Of a DNA stretch of 64,000 nt, positions 8,519 to 17,824 are shown one piece after another; positions within the stretch are counted from its first letter, which is position 1; the number at the start of each line of letters is the position of its first letter. The position numbers and the translations under genes are program-made. Source of the DNA: RHLJ01 sp965212165 (GTDB lineage Bacteria; Bacteroidota; Rhodothermia; Balneolales; Balneolaceae); assembly GCA_965212165.1 (NCBI GenBank), contig OZ243096.1, forward strand, positions 620,001-684,000. Direction: 5' to 3'. Under the pieces are notes generated by a model. The model ran no database searches. It was not told the DNA's origin and worked only from the letters and a program-made list of their open reading frames with translations.

Positions 8519-9586
8519 GTGCCTTTAAAAGCCTCTTTTTTATTCATTATCTCCTTTTTAGCCTTGTCTTATGGGTGCAGTGATAGCTCGCTTGAGAGTA
8601 TACCAACCCAAGTTTTACAGCATTCTTATGAACCTTTAGATGGACAGAAGCTTTTTATTTTGGGACAATCGAGCGAAAAGCATATGGAAGCCTATATAAC
8701 TAGTGTTAAAAGCGATCCTATTCCTGCTGGGTTTGCCTTTTACACAAGTCTAAGTGGAAATAAAACTGTAGAGGATATGGTTCGCTATATCATTTTTTTA
8801 AATAAGTATCCCAATACAACTTTACAGTTGGCTATTTGGACAGGGCACAGGGAATTTGGTGAGCCTGGATACTATTTAGATGAGATTATTAATGGTGAGC
8901 ACGACTCTAGTATTATCCAACTCGCTAGTGCAGTTAAAAGTATTGACCGTCCAGTTTATGTCCGTTTTGGATACGAATTTGATGGCCTACATAATTCTTA
9001 CCCACCTGATAAATATATAGCAGCATATAAATATTTTGTTGACTTGATGAGAGAGGAAAATGTAAATAATGTGGCATATGTATGGCATTCTTGGGGCGTA
9101 ACTGCTTACTATGGCAGCAATGACTTCCCAGATTTCTACCCAAATCTTGGAAGATTTGCTACCCAAGAACTTTGGTATCCCGGAGATGATTATGTTGATT
9201 GGGTTGCATTATCAATATTTGGAAATGGATGGGGAAATTTAAACACAAATTCTGTAGTACAGTACCTAATCGAGTTTGCTGAAAGCCGCGGAAAACCAAT
9301 CATGCTTGCAGAAACTGCAGCAATAAAAACTACAAACCGATCTGATCCAAACTGGGTCATTCCAAATAGCCAATGGTTCCAAAATGTATTTAGTTTAATG
9401 GAGAACAATGAATCCATAAAAGCACTCACTTATATTAATGTAGATTGGGAAGGAGATAATCCATCAAGTACTTGGGGTGATACTAGAATTCAAGAAGCTA
9501 CAACTGATGTTCGGAATTATTGGGTGTCGAAAATTCAATCTTTTCTACATGCAGATGACGACTTGTTTAATCAGCTTGGATATTAG
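8519..9586 (+). CDS. GH26-like glycoside hydrolase lipoprotein
   Basis: Lipoprotein (signal peptide ending LALSYGC, lipidated Cys20) with a 330-residue TIM-barrel resembling GH26 beta-mannanases and related clan GH-A enzymes. Visible landmarks are VRFGYEFDG with Glu153 as candidate acid/base, VAYVWHSWG, VDWVALSIFG, and IMLAETAAI with Glu265 as candidate nucleophile, in the strand 4/strand 7 order expected for the clan. It would act on beta-linked polysaccharide at the cell surface or in the periplasm. The start is a GTG at 8519; no ATG gives a complete signal peptide. It is followed after 67 bases by an exported sugar-isomerase-like gene on the same strand. The substrate cannot be read; GH26-like non-catalytic or novel-specificity members exist. 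Confidence 0.7.
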   Translation: MPLKASFLFIISFLALSYGCSDSSLESIPTQVLQHSYEPLDGQKLFILGQSSEKHMEAYITSVKSDPIPAGFAFYTSLSGNKTVEDMVRYIIFLNKYPNTTLQLAIWTGHREFGEPGYYLDEIINGEHDSSIIQLASAVKSIDRPVYVRFGYEFDGLHNSYPPDKYIAAYKYFVDLMREENVNNVAYVWHSWGVTAYYGSNDFPDFYPNLGRFATQELWYPGDDYVDWVALSIFGNGWGNLNTNSVVQYLIEFAESRGKPIMLAETAAIKTTNRSDPNWVIPNSQWFQNVFSLMENNESIKALTYINVDWEGDNPSSTWGDTRIQEATTDVRNYWVSKIQSFLHADDDLFNQLGY

Positions 9587-9653
9587 TCTATTAGGCACTT
9601 GATTTGATCAGTCTATTTCTCTAAAGTTAGAAACAAATTCAAAAATCTTATTA

Positions 9654-10592
9654 ATGGATCGTAAAAAATTTTTCTCTTTAAGTACCGCTACAATCGCTGG
9701 AGCTTCATTTCCAATTAAAGCAATACAAAGTCCTAAATTAAATGAGAAACGTTGGCAAAACGGTGTAAGTCCATGGCCTCTTTGTTTAGATACGTACACA
9801 ATTTTACCTGCTTCATTAGATGAAAAAGTTGAGATTGCAGCTAAGGCAGGATATGATGCTATCGAACCATGGGATCGAGAACTTATTCAATATGAAAATG
9901 ATGGCGGTGATATTAAGGAACTAGGCAAAAAAATTAAAGATTTAGGATTATTTGTTCCAAGTGTGATCGGACTTTGGAATGCAATTCCACCAAATGACGA
10001 TGAATTTGAAGCCTCACTAGATGGTACTAGAAATAGAATGAGGCTAGCAAAAGATATTGGTTCAGAGCACATTCAAACCATTCCAAATACTGTTGGTAAT
10101 GGTTATGATATAAAGAAAGTTGCCCAACGTTATCGACAGGTTATAGAAATTGGAGAATCAGAATTTGGACTAAAAGCATCACTCGTTTTTGTTAAGTTCT
10201 TCCCACTTAAAACAATGGGGCAAGCAATGCAAGTTGCACTGGATGCAAATCACCCAAATGCATCAATTATTCCAGATACTTTTCATATGTATATAAGTGA
10301 AGGTGGTTTTGAAGGACTTAAACTAATGAATGGTAATGCAATTAGTATTTTTCAATTTGCAGATGCGCCGGGTCATAAACCTCCAAACGAACTTGCTGAC
10401 GCAGACAGAGTTTTTCCAGGAGATGGTATTCTTCCTTTACCTGAAATTCTTTCTGATTTATATAATACTGGTTTTAAAGGATGTATATCTCTAGAGTTAT
10501 ATAATCCAGAGTATCATAAAAGAGATTTATATGAAGTGGCAAGAGAAGGGCTTGATAAAACATTAAAAGTAATTATTGAAGCAGGGGTTTAA
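9654..10592 (+). CDS. Exported sugar phosphate isomerase/epimerase-like TIM-barrel protein
   Basis: 312-residue member of the xylose isomerase-like TIM-barrel superfamily (AP endonuclease family 2). The N-terminus (MDRKKFFSLSTATIAGASFP) looks like a Tat-type signal with an RK pair, so the enzyme is probably periplasmic. Barrel landmarks include AGYDAIEPWD, HIQTIPN, ASIIPDTFHMYI and GCISLELYN, which carry acidic and His residues for a divalent metal. Such exported members occur in sugar-oxidation clusters, where some act on 3-keto-sugars; a second one lies at 58860-59729. It ends 8 bases before the convergent uspA-like gene. Family firm, reaction unknown. Confidence 0.75.
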   Translation: MDRKKFFSLSTATIAGASFPIKAIQSPKLNEKRWQNGVSPWPLCLDTYTILPASLDEKVEIAAKAGYDAIEPWDRELIQYENDGGDIKELGKKIKDLGLFVPSVIGLWNAIPPNDDEFEASLDGTRNRMRLAKDIGSEHIQTIPNTVGNGYDIKKVAQRYRQVIEIGESEFGLKASLVFVKFFPLKTMGQAMQVALDANHPNASIIPDTFHMYISEGGFEGLKLMNGNAISIFQFADAPGHKPPNELADADRVFPGDGILPLPEILSDLYNTGFKGCISLELYNPEYHKRDLYEVAREGLDKTLKVIIEAGV

Positions 10593-10600
10593 TCACTTTT

Positions 10601-11002
10601 TTACTTAACTACTGTTATAACTCCATCAAATCGTGCGATTATGTAATTGCTTACTCCGCCTGGTTTATCATCATGGATATCCCATTTAAAATCCGCTCCT
10701 CCAATTAAAATATGATCGCAACCTAACTCATTTGCAGTATTAACTATAGTTTTTCCTGGAGATCCAATCCGAACTTCAAGCCTTGGCTCTACACTATTCA
10801 CCCCTTGTTCTTCAAATAGAAATTTTGCCATTTCTACTATTCCTAACGCAATATCTTCCGTTTCTTCTTCAGTAGCGATTACTAAAATAGTAACTTCTGG
10901 TTTGTTTGTTAGCTCAGCACTTAAGATACCAGCGTGTTTTACTGCCTCGCTAGCATATTTACTGCCATTTGTCGCAATTAGCCATTTTGATGGAAAACTC
11001 AT
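10601..11002 (-). CDS. Universal stress protein (UspA family)
   Basis: 133-residue single-domain Usp protein, an alpha/beta Rossmann-like fold that often binds ATP. It has the N-terminal strand WLIATNGSKYASEAVKHA and a C-terminal DHILIGGADFKWDIHDDKPG followed by GVSNYII, a loose version of the G-2x-G-9x-G-S/T nucleotide motif. The spacing between the glycines is unusual, so ATP binding is uncertain. Stand-alone gene, convergent with the TIM-barrel gene and divergent from cca. Role likely in stress survival; no specific partner is visible. Confidence 0.85.
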   Translation of the reverse strand: MSFPSKWLIATNGSKYASEAVKHAGILSAELTNKPEVTILVIATEEETEDIALGIVEMAKFLFEEQGVNSVEPRLEVRIGSPGKTIVNTANELGCDHILIGGADFKWDIHDDKPGGVSNYIIARFDGVITVVK

Positions 11003-11098
11003 ACATCACATTTTTTTGTTTGATACATTTTACTATTTCTACTCCTTAGTTGAAATTAAAATTCAATTTTATTCGCTGAAAGCTATCTTGAACATTCC

Positions 11099-11106
11099 TA
11101 TCTTTG
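11099..11106 (+). promoter_or_regulatory. Candidate Bacteroidota-type -7 element before cca
   Basis: TATCTTTG fits the TAnnTTTG consensus exactly and sits only 6 bases before the chosen ATG of cca at 11113. If used, transcription would begin at or next to the start codon, giving a leaderless message. No good TTG (-33) lies at the expected distance; CTG is at 11076-11078 (20-base spacer). Confidence 0.35.
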
Positions 11107-11112
11107 CATGCT

Positions 11113-12528
11113 ATGAAATTTGAGTACGATATACCTAAAAAACACATTGATGTTTTTGAGATTATTAGTGATGCTGGATCAACTTTAAATCAACCCGTTT
11201 ATGTTGTTGGTGGATATGTGCGCGATTATTATTTAAATCGCCTAAAAGAAGAGCCTGATATTGATTTTGTGACCCTTGGTTCTGGGATTAAACTTGCTGA
11301 GAAAGTTCATTATAAACTTCCAGGATCATCATTAGCAGTTTATAAGCAGTTTGGAACCGCACAGGTTAAACTTGGAGGCTTAGAGCTCGAATTTGTTGGT
11401 GCTCGAAAGGAAAGTTATCGTAGAGATTCTCGTAAGCCCATTGTTGAGAATGGATCTCTTGAGGATGATCAACTCAGACGCGATCTAACTATAAACGCAT
11501 TATCATGGTCTCTTAATAAAGAAAACCTTGGTATTTTGAATGATCCCTTTGGAGGGATGAAAGATTTAAGAGATGGTATCATTCGTACTCCGGTTAATCC
11601 AGAGCAAACTTTTAGTGACGATCCACTTCGAATGATGCGAGCCATCCGGTTTGCAACTCAGCTTAATTTCCATATTCACGACGATACCTTTAAAGCCATT
11701 ACAGATATGGCTGACAGAATTAATATAATTTCTAAAGAACGTGTGATTGAAGAGTTAAATAAAATCATCCTGGCAAAAAAGCCCTCCATTGGTTTTACAA
11801 TGCTTTTTAAAACCGGACTGTTACATGAGTTCCTTCCAGAAATGGTAGATCTTTATGGTGTAAAAGAAATTAATGGACAACGGCACAAAGATAATTTTTG
11901 GCATACACTTCAAGTACTAGATAATGTTGCTGAAACTAGTGATAACCTTTGGTTGAGATGGGCAGCTATTTTACATGATATTGCAAAACCTCCAACACAA
12001 CGATTTGATGAATCTGTTGGGTGGACTTTTCATGGTCATGACGCTCTTGGTGCGAAATGGACTAAGCGAATTTTTAAACGTCTTAATCTTCCTTTAGATG
12101 AACGAATGAGATATGTTCAAAAGTTAGTTCGACTACATTTAAGACCCATTGCACTAGTCTCTGAAGAAGTTAGTGACAGCGCTATCCGTAGACTCATTTT
12201 TGATGCTGGTGACTACATCGATGATCTTATGAAGCTTTGTCGCGCAGATATCACAAGTAAAAATGAGAACAAAGTAGAACGCTTTCAGGAAAATTTTAAT
12301 AAAGTTGAACAAAAAATTCTTGAAGTTGAGAAAAAAGATAAAATTAGAAACTGGAAAAACCCGTTAACAGGCGATGAAATCATGACGGCACTAGATATTG
12401 AGCCGAGTAGAATTATTGGTGACATTAAAGAGTCAATTAAAGAAGCTATTTTGAATGGCGAAATACCAAATAATCATGATGCAGCATTTAAATTTATGAT
12501 GGACAATAAGGAGGCTTTTCTAAAGTGA
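11113..12528 (+). CDS. cca: CCA tRNA nucleotidyltransferase with HD domain
   Basis: Adds or repairs the 3'-CCA end of tRNAs. The head domain of the poly(A) polymerase/CCA class II family has VGGYVRD (residues 32-38) and the catalytic EPDIDFV with Asp49 and Asp51. RRDLTINAL and DPLRMMRAIRFA are the conserved nucleotide-selecting and ERhxxExxx-type regions, followed by the tRNA-binding helical part. An HD domain follows (HDIAKPP and HLRP), as in bacterial CCA-HD enzymes with extra phosphatase activity. I take ATG 11113 (471 aa) over the TTG at 11104. The stop overlaps the ispE start by four bases, so the two are co-translated. Confidence 0.92.
   Translation: MKFEYDIPKKHIDVFEIISDAGSTLNQPVYVVGGYVRDYYLNRLKEEPDIDFVTLGSGIKLAEKVHYKLPGSSLAVYKQFGTAQVKLGGLELEFVGARKESYRRDSRKPIVENGSLEDDQLRRDLTINALSWSLNKENLGILNDPFGGMKDLRDGIIRTPVNPEQTFSDDPLRMMRAIRFATQLNFHIHDDTFKAITDMADRINIISKERVIEELNKIILAKKPSIGFTMLFKTGLLHEFLPEMVDLYGVKEINGQRHKDNFWHTLQVLDNVAETSDNLWLRWAAILHDIAKPPTQRFDESVGWTFHGHDALGAKWTKRIFKRLNLPLDERMRYVQKLVRLHLRPIALVSEEVSDSAIRRLIFDAGDYIDDLMKLCRADITSKNENKVERFQENFNKVEQKILEVEKKDKIRNWKNPLTGDEIMTALDIEPSRIIGDIKESIKEAILNGEIPNNHDAAFKFMMDNKEAFLK
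12508..12514 (+). promoter_or_regulatory. Strong Shine-Dalgarno sequence for ispE
   Basis: AAGGAGG lies 10 bases before the GTG of ispE and inside the cca coding region. It supports the GTG start in a genome where most genes show little or no such signal. Confidence 0.7.
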
Positions 12529-13400
12529 AAGAACTGTGGATTTCCAACTCTTATGCAAAAATAAATCTTGGGCTTAATATTATCGAGCGACTACCAAATG
12601 GGTATCACACCATCGAAACGGGCTTTTGTTTTATTGAATGGAATGATCGTTTTGAAGTTAGTCCTTCAGGCACGATGTCCTTAGAGATGTCTGATATAAA
12701 GATCCCCGTAGATGACACTAACCTAATTATTAAAGCAGTAAAAATACTACAACAAGAAGCAGGGCTTCGTGATCAGTTTAAAATTTCTGTTCAAAAAAAT
12801 ATTCCGTCTGGCGCAGGACTAGGTGGAGGTAGCAGTAATGCAGCCACTATACTCAGAATGTTGAATAAAATTGCTAATTTAGGTTTATCAATTGATGATT
12901 TATCTGAACTTGGTAAACGTTTAGGGGCTGATGTTCCTTTTTTTGTACATGGAAACCCAGGAATTGGAACAGGTTTTGGTGATGTAATTGAAGAACTAGA
13001 TATTCAACCTGATGCTTATATAGTAACCGCATTTCCAAATATTGAAAGTAAAACTCCAGAAGCCTATCAATACTGCCAACCGTTAGGAGAACCTGATTTT
13101 TCACTAAAAGGAACATTAGTTGAAGATGATCTTGAAGATTGGCATTACTTACTTCAGAATCATTTAGAACCAGCTGTTTTCCCGCGATTAGAACTTGTCG
13201 GAAATCTTAAGGATCAATTCTACGATTTTGGCGCAATCTATTCTTCAATGAGTGGAAGCGGTTCCTCTGTTTTTGGTATTTTTATGCAGGATTTTGTTGC
13301 AATTGATGCCTATGAATCGTTTCATAAGCTCGGCTTTCCAGCTAATATAACCCGCCCGCTTTTTAAGCCAGATTTAGGGGTTTATAAAAAAGAATATTGA
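12525..13400 (+). CDS. ispE: 4-diphosphocytidyl-2-C-methyl-D-erythritol kinase
   Basis: GHMP kinase of the MEP pathway of isoprenoid synthesis; it phosphorylates CDP-methylerythritol. The GHMP ATP-binding loop PSGAGLGGGSSNAA is at residues 94-107, the N-terminal SYAKINLGL at 9-17 and the catalytic GADVPFF around residue 140. SSMSGSGSSVFG is the C-terminal glycine motif. The 291-residue length is normal. The start is a GTG (12525) overlapping the cca stop within GTGA, with a strong ribosome site upstream. Pairing with cca is a translation-coupled two-gene unit. Confidence 0.95.
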   Translation: MKELWISNSYAKINLGLNIIERLPNGYHTIETGFCFIEWNDRFEVSPSGTMSLEMSDIKIPVDDTNLIIKAVKILQQEAGLRDQFKISVQKNIPSGAGLGGGSSNAATILRMLNKIANLGLSIDDLSELGKRLGADVPFFVHGNPGIGTGFGDVIEELDIQPDAYIVTAFPNIESKTPEAYQYCQPLGEPDFSLKGTLVEDDLEDWHYLLQNHLEPAVFPRLELVGNLKDQFYDFGAIYSSMSGSGSSVFGIFMQDFVAIDAYESFHKLGFPANITRPLFKPDLGVYKKEY

Positions 13401-13456
13401 TTACAGAATAAGAATAAATACATACTTAAAATTAGTAAAAACAAGAGTTTATAAAA

Positions 13457-15931
13457 ATGAGCAAAAATAAAATTAATACGATTGCCGTGCGCTCCGGCCT
13501 CAACAAAGATTCATTAAGAGAAGACATCAAATTACACTTGCGACATACACTAGCAAAAGATGAATTCTCAAAAACAAACTGGGATAACTATCGAAGTGTA
13601 GTTTTAACTATTATGGATCGTCTGCATGATAAATGGATAAATACACAACAAACATACCATAAGACTGGCGTGAAACGCGCCTACTATCTGTCAATGGAAT
13701 ACCTGATTGGGCGTTTATTAGACAACATGGTAGTAAACTTAGATGTGCAAGACGAAGTTGCAGAAGCATGTGCAGACCTCGGTTTAGATTATGATGAAAT
13801 CAGAAATGCCGAATGGGATGCAGGTTTAGGAAACGGGGGTCTTGGTCGGTTAGCTGCATGTTTTTTAGATTCGATGGCAACTCTTGGGGTTCCTGCAACG
13901 GGATATGGTTTACGCTATGATTATGGAATGTTCTATCAAAAAATTGAAAATGGTTTCCAGATAGAAAAACCTGATTTATGGTTACGTTATGGAAACCCTT
14001 GGGATGTTGTTCGGCCAAAAATTCAATATCCAGTTGAGTTTTATGGTCACCAAAATATGTTCGAAAAACCTACTGGTGAAGTTGAATACAAATGGGAAAA
14101 CACTAAGAAAGTTCTTGCAGTAGCCTATGATACTCCAATACCTGGATATGATAATGGTATTGTAAATAATCTTCGATTATGGAAAGCCGAGTCTGATACA
14201 GCTATTGATCTTCAGAGTTTTAATCAAGGACAGTATATAGATGCCGTTCGCGACAATCAGCTGGAGCAAAATATCACACGGGTACTCTATCCAAATGATA
14301 AAATGTTTGTTGGACAAGAGTTAAGATTAAAGCAGGAATATTTCCTTGTTTCTGCGTCCATGCAGGATATCCTTCGAAGGTTTAAAAACCAAACAAATGA
14401 CTGGAATAAGCTTCCAGATAAAGTAGCTATTCAGTGTAATGATACTCATCCGAACTTGGCAATTCCTGAGCTAATGCGTGTATTGCTTGATGATGTTGAT
14501 ATGACATGGGATAAGGCTTGGGATATCACCGTTAAGACAATGGCCTATACTAATCACACATTGCTCCCTGAAGCTTTAGAAAAGTGGCCGGTTTCTTTAG
14601 TAAGAAGCTTACTCCCTCGTCACCTGAATATTATCTTTGAAATCAATCGTCGGTTCATGGATAGTATAAAAGTGAAATATGGTGAGGATAAAGGCCGGAT
14701 GAATAGAATGAGTATTATAAGTGAAGGTGAAAATCCAGTTGTTCACATGGCTCATTTAGGAATTGTTGGTGCAAAAAAAGTAAATGGTGTTGCCGCATTA
14801 CACTCTCGTTTACTTAAAGAATCTATGTTTAAAGATTTTGATGAAATGTATCCAGATAAATTCACAAACAAAACGAACGGTATAACTCCTCGCCGTTGGT
14901 TGAAGCAATGTAATATTGAATTATCGGCACTTATTACAGAGAATATTGGCAATAAGTGGATTACAGATTTAGATGAACTTCAGAAACTTGCTCCACTTGC
15001 TGAGGACAAAAAATTCCAGAAGTCATTCGCTAAAATAAAACTCAACAATAAGAAAAAGCTTGCTAAATATATCAAAGACAACATGAATATTGATGTTGAT
15101 CCCAAGTCTCTCTTTGATATTCAGATCAAAAGAATTCATGAGTATAAGCGTCAATTGATGGCGGCATTACATGTAATCACTTTGTATAATCGCCTAAAAG
15201 AAAATCCAGATTTAGATATAGTTCCTCGTACCGTGATATTTGGTGGGAAAGCGGCTCCAGGATATACCATGGCTAAAAATCATATAAAATTGATTAACGC
15301 TATTGGAGAGAAAATTAATAACGATCCGGCTGTAAATGACAAACTTAAGTGTATTTTCCTACAGAATTACCGAGTTACTTTAGCTGAGATGATGATCCCT
15401 GCAGCAAATTTATCTGAGCAAATTTCTACGGCTGGTATGGAAGCTTCAGGTACTGGAAACATGAAGTTTGCACTTAATGGTGCACTCACAATTGGAACTT
15501 TGGATGGCGCTAATGTCGAAATCAAAGAAGAAGTTGGTGATGATAACATATTCATTTTTGGTTTAGAAGTAGAAGATGTAGCGGCGCTTCGCCATGCTGG
15601 TTATAATCCACAAACTTATTATAATGGTAACCCAGAATTAAAGCGTGCATTAGATCAAATACGTGATGGGTTCTTTTCTCCCGAAGACCCTGATTTGTAC
15701 CAACCTATTATAAATGCTCTACTTCATGAAGGGGATTATTTTATGGTTCTGGCTGACTATGAAGCTTATGTTAAAGCTCAGGAAGAAGTAGATAAAGTAT
15801 ACCGAAACGAAACAGAGTGGAATAAGAAAGCCATTTTGAATGTAGCTAGAGTTGGTAAATTCTCAAGTGATAGGACCATCAAAGACTACAATGATGAGAT
15901 ATGGAAAACTGAGCTAGTAAAACTTAAGTAG
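13457..15931 (+). CDS. glgP: Glycogen/alpha-glucan phosphorylase
   Basis: Cytoplasmic GT35 enzyme that releases glucose-1-phosphate from glycogen or maltodextrin. Full length at 824 residues. The pyridoxal-phosphate signature EASGTGNMKFALNGALTIGT is present with the PLP lysine Lys670. RRAYYLSMEYLIGR-like and NAEWDAGLGNGGLGRLAACF segments near the N-terminus and IQIKRIHEYKRQLMAALHVI in the C-terminal domain are typical. The 56-base leader is AT-rich with no clear ribosome site. It is followed by a strong terminator at 15960, so it ends the cca-ispE-glgP stretch. With GlgB and the secreted amylase it covers alpha-glucan storage and use. Confidence 0.96.
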   Translation: MSKNKINTIAVRSGLNKDSLREDIKLHLRHTLAKDEFSKTNWDNYRSVVLTIMDRLHDKWINTQQTYHKTGVKRAYYLSMEYLIGRLLDNMVVNLDVQDEVAEACADLGLDYDEIRNAEWDAGLGNGGLGRLAACFLDSMATLGVPATGYGLRYDYGMFYQKIENGFQIEKPDLWLRYGNPWDVVRPKIQYPVEFYGHQNMFEKPTGEVEYKWENTKKVLAVAYDTPIPGYDNGIVNNLRLWKAESDTAIDLQSFNQGQYIDAVRDNQLEQNITRVLYPNDKMFVGQELRLKQEYFLVSASMQDILRRFKNQTNDWNKLPDKVAIQCNDTHPNLAIPELMRVLLDDVDMTWDKAWDITVKTMAYTNHTLLPEALEKWPVSLVRSLLPRHLNIIFEINRRFMDSIKVKYGEDKGRMNRMSIISEGENPVVHMAHLGIVGAKKVNGVAALHSRLLKESMFKDFDEMYPDKFTNKTNGITPRRWLKQCNIELSALITENIGNKWITDLDELQKLAPLAEDKKFQKSFAKIKLNNKKKLAKYIKDNMNIDVDPKSLFDIQIKRIHEYKRQLMAALHVITLYNRLKENPDLDIVPRTVIFGGKAAPGYTMAKNHIKLINAIGEKINNDPAVNDKLKCIFLQNYRVTLAEMMIPAANLSEQISTAGMEASGTGNMKFALNGALTIGTLDGANVEIKEEVGDDNIFIFGLEVEDVAALRHAGYNPQTYYNGNPELKRALDQIRDGFFSPEDPDLYQPIINALLHEGDYFMVLADYEAYVKAQEEVDKVYRNETEWNKKAILNVARVGKFSSDRTIKDYNDEIWKTELVKLK

Positions 15932-15959
15932 TATTCTAATTAAGTTTTAAGAAAATACT

Positions 15960-15992
15960 GACTAGCCCAATATTCTTTTGGGCTAGTCTTTT
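15960..15992 (+). terminator. Intrinsic terminator after glgP
   Basis: Perfect 11-base stem GACTAGCCCAA / TTGGGCTAGTC with a 7-base loop, followed by TTTT. It lies 28 bases after the glgP stop. Confidence 0.9.
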
Positions 15993-16079
15993 CATATCAA
16001 TACTCATGTTTAATGTAGAAACTAAACGTACTTAAGTTTTTTGTACATTGCAGTTAAATAAACGTTTTTCATTATTTTT

Positions 16080-17045
16080 ATGAATGTATTTTTGAATCAA
16101 CAAATAGACACTACAGCCACAGCTGATACTACTTTTATACAGACAGATTCAACTCTGATTCTTCCTAATCCCACCGATTATTCAATGGGTGAAATTTTTC
16201 TTTATGTCGGTGATTTCTTACAGGTAACTCTATTTAAGATTCAGGACACTCCAGTTACTTTTTTTTCGCTCATTATTTTCGCCTTATTTATAGTCAGTTT
16301 TTCTTTTTTGGCTTCATTTATAAAGCGACTACTTAACAATAGAATTTTACCAAAATTTATAAATGATAGCGGACTTCGATATACTCTTGCACGAATGTCT
16401 CAGTATGTAATAGTTATCATTGGATTGTTCGTCTCGTTCCAGTTTTTAGGTATTGACTTAACTGGCTTGGCTGTGATCTTTGGTTTCCTTTCCGTTGGTA
16501 TTGGTTTCGGGTTACAGAATATTACTTCAAACTTCATTTCAGGTTTGATTGTGCTTTTTGAGCGCCCTATTAGTGTTGGCGATAGAGTAGAGGTGAATAA
16601 TATTGAAGGTGATGTTCAGGAAATTAATATCCGATCAACTACAGTAAAAACATTAGATAATATTTCGATTATAGTACCTAACTCACAATTTGTATCACAA
16701 GATGTGGTAAATTTTTCACACGGTGATACAACCTATAGGCTTTCTATAAATGTAGGTGTTGCTTATGGTTCTGATTTAGATGACGTTCTTAAAGCTTTAA
16801 ATGAAGTTGCTATAGAAAGTAAGAACGTATTAAAAAAACCAAAGCATGATGTTCACCTTCGTAATTTTGGTGATTCTTCCTGGGATATGAAATTGCTAGT
16901 TTGGATTCCTGATGTTAAAAATAAATACATCATCCAAAATGAGTTGAATCAAGCAATTGTTAGAAAGTTTAGAGCAATGAATATTGAAATTCCATTTCCT
17001 CAGCGAGACATTAATTTTAGGAACTCAATTCCAAACGATAAATAG
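16080..17045 (+). CDS. Small-conductance mechanosensitive channel (MscS family)
   Basis: Inner-membrane channel that opens under membrane tension to release solutes on osmotic downshock. 321 residues with about three transmembrane segments (roughly 62-84, 106-127, 132-160). The pore helix and following beta-domain are recognisable: GLAVIFGFLSVGIGFGLQNI, then NFISGLIVLFERPISVGDRV and NIRSTTVKTLDN. The C-terminal alpha/beta domain ends in EIPFPQRDI, the usual end of the family. The N-terminus is an unusual 50-residue Thr-rich stretch of unclear role. It precedes the cupredoxin trio by 78 bases on the same strand; co-transcription is possible but not shown. Confidence 0.93.
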   Translation: MNVFLNQQIDTTATADTTFIQTDSTLILPNPTDYSMGEIFLYVGDFLQVTLFKIQDTPVTFFSLIIFALFIVSFSFLASFIKRLLNNRILPKFINDSGLRYTLARMSQYVIVIIGLFVSFQFLGIDLTGLAVIFGFLSVGIGFGLQNITSNFISGLIVLFERPISVGDRVEVNNIEGDVQEINIRSTTVKTLDNISIIVPNSQFVSQDVVNFSHGDTTYRLSINVGVAYGSDLDDVLKALNEVAIESKNVLKKPKHDVHLRNFGDSSWDMKLLVWIPDVKNKYIIQNELNQAIVRKFRAMNIEIPFPQRDINFRNSIPNDK

Positions 17046-17123
17046 CACTTATCTTGGGTTAATCCGAACCCGTTATCTTGCTGTTTTCATCATTTATAGG
17101 TTAATTACTCTGAAATTGGGCCT

Positions 17124-17822
17124 ATGACTTTTTTTAGCAATCTATCCTCATTATTAGCAGTATCAATTATCAGCTTGTTCAGCTTATTTAATACTGTTCG
17201 AACTGATGATACTCTTAATAATATTTCAGCATCTGTAGAAGGCACGGTTGTTCTTGCGCCTAAGAATCAACCTGCCAGATTTGGAGGCGGACTTTATGGC
17301 CGCCCAGCTCCTTCCAGTACTAAGCAGTCTTCATCAGATTCTGTTCTTGTTGTAATTACAGGGATAACTTCAGATAAAACGATTTCTACTAAAGCCCAAT
17401 ATTTAAATCAAAAAGACCAACAGTTTGTACCTTCTATTCTTCCAGTATCAGCAGGTGGAACGGTAAGAATTCAAAACTCTGATCCTGTATATCATAATGT
17501 ATTCAGCTTAACTAGTCCTAATAAATTTGATGTTGGAAGACGACCAAAGGGGGAGCACTTTGATGTAAGTTTTGAAAAGCCGGGTGTTGTTGATGTTTTT
17601 TGTGATATACATTCGAATATGTACGCTATTATCTATGTTCTTCCTCCTAATACTATTTCGTGGACAAAAATTAAAAGTGGAGATTCGTTTATTTTTTCAG
17701 ACATACCAGATGGAGACTATGAGTTAACATTTTATGCTTTGGGTTATCAGGAAGCAAACTCCAAAATTAAACTACGCAATGGACAAACTCATCAAGCAGG
17801 AACAATAACGCTTAACCCATAA
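17124..17822 (+). CDS. Periplasmic cupredoxin-like protein ('methylamine utilization protein' type)
   Basis: 232-residue exported protein (hydrophobic N-terminus, about residues 5-24) with a plastocyanin/azurin-like beta-barrel. The type 1 copper ligands are visible in the right order: His124 (DPVYHNVFSL), then Cys160, His163 and Met166 (VDVFCDIHSNMYAI). The last 50 residues (FIFSDIPDGDYELTFYALGY) look like a carboxypeptidase regulatory-like beta-sandwich. Proteins of this form are often labelled methylamine utilization protein without evidence. Two bases separate it from the cyclase gene and the barrel gene follows, so it probably works with them, perhaps binding copper or passing electrons as part of a sensor. 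Fold firm, role inferred. Confidence 0.75.
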   Translation: MTFFSNLSSLLAVSIISLFSLFNTVRTDDTLNNISASVEGTVVLAPKNQPARFGGGLYGRPAPSSTKQSSSDSVLVVITGITSDKTISTKAQYLNQKDQQFVPSILPVSAGGTVRIQNSDPVYHNVFSLTSPNKFDVGRRPKGEHFDVSFEKPGVVDVFCDIHSNMYAIIYVLPPNTISWTKIKSGDSFIFSDIPDGDYELTFYALGYQEANSKIKLRNGQTHQAGTITLNP

Positions 17823-17824
17823 CC

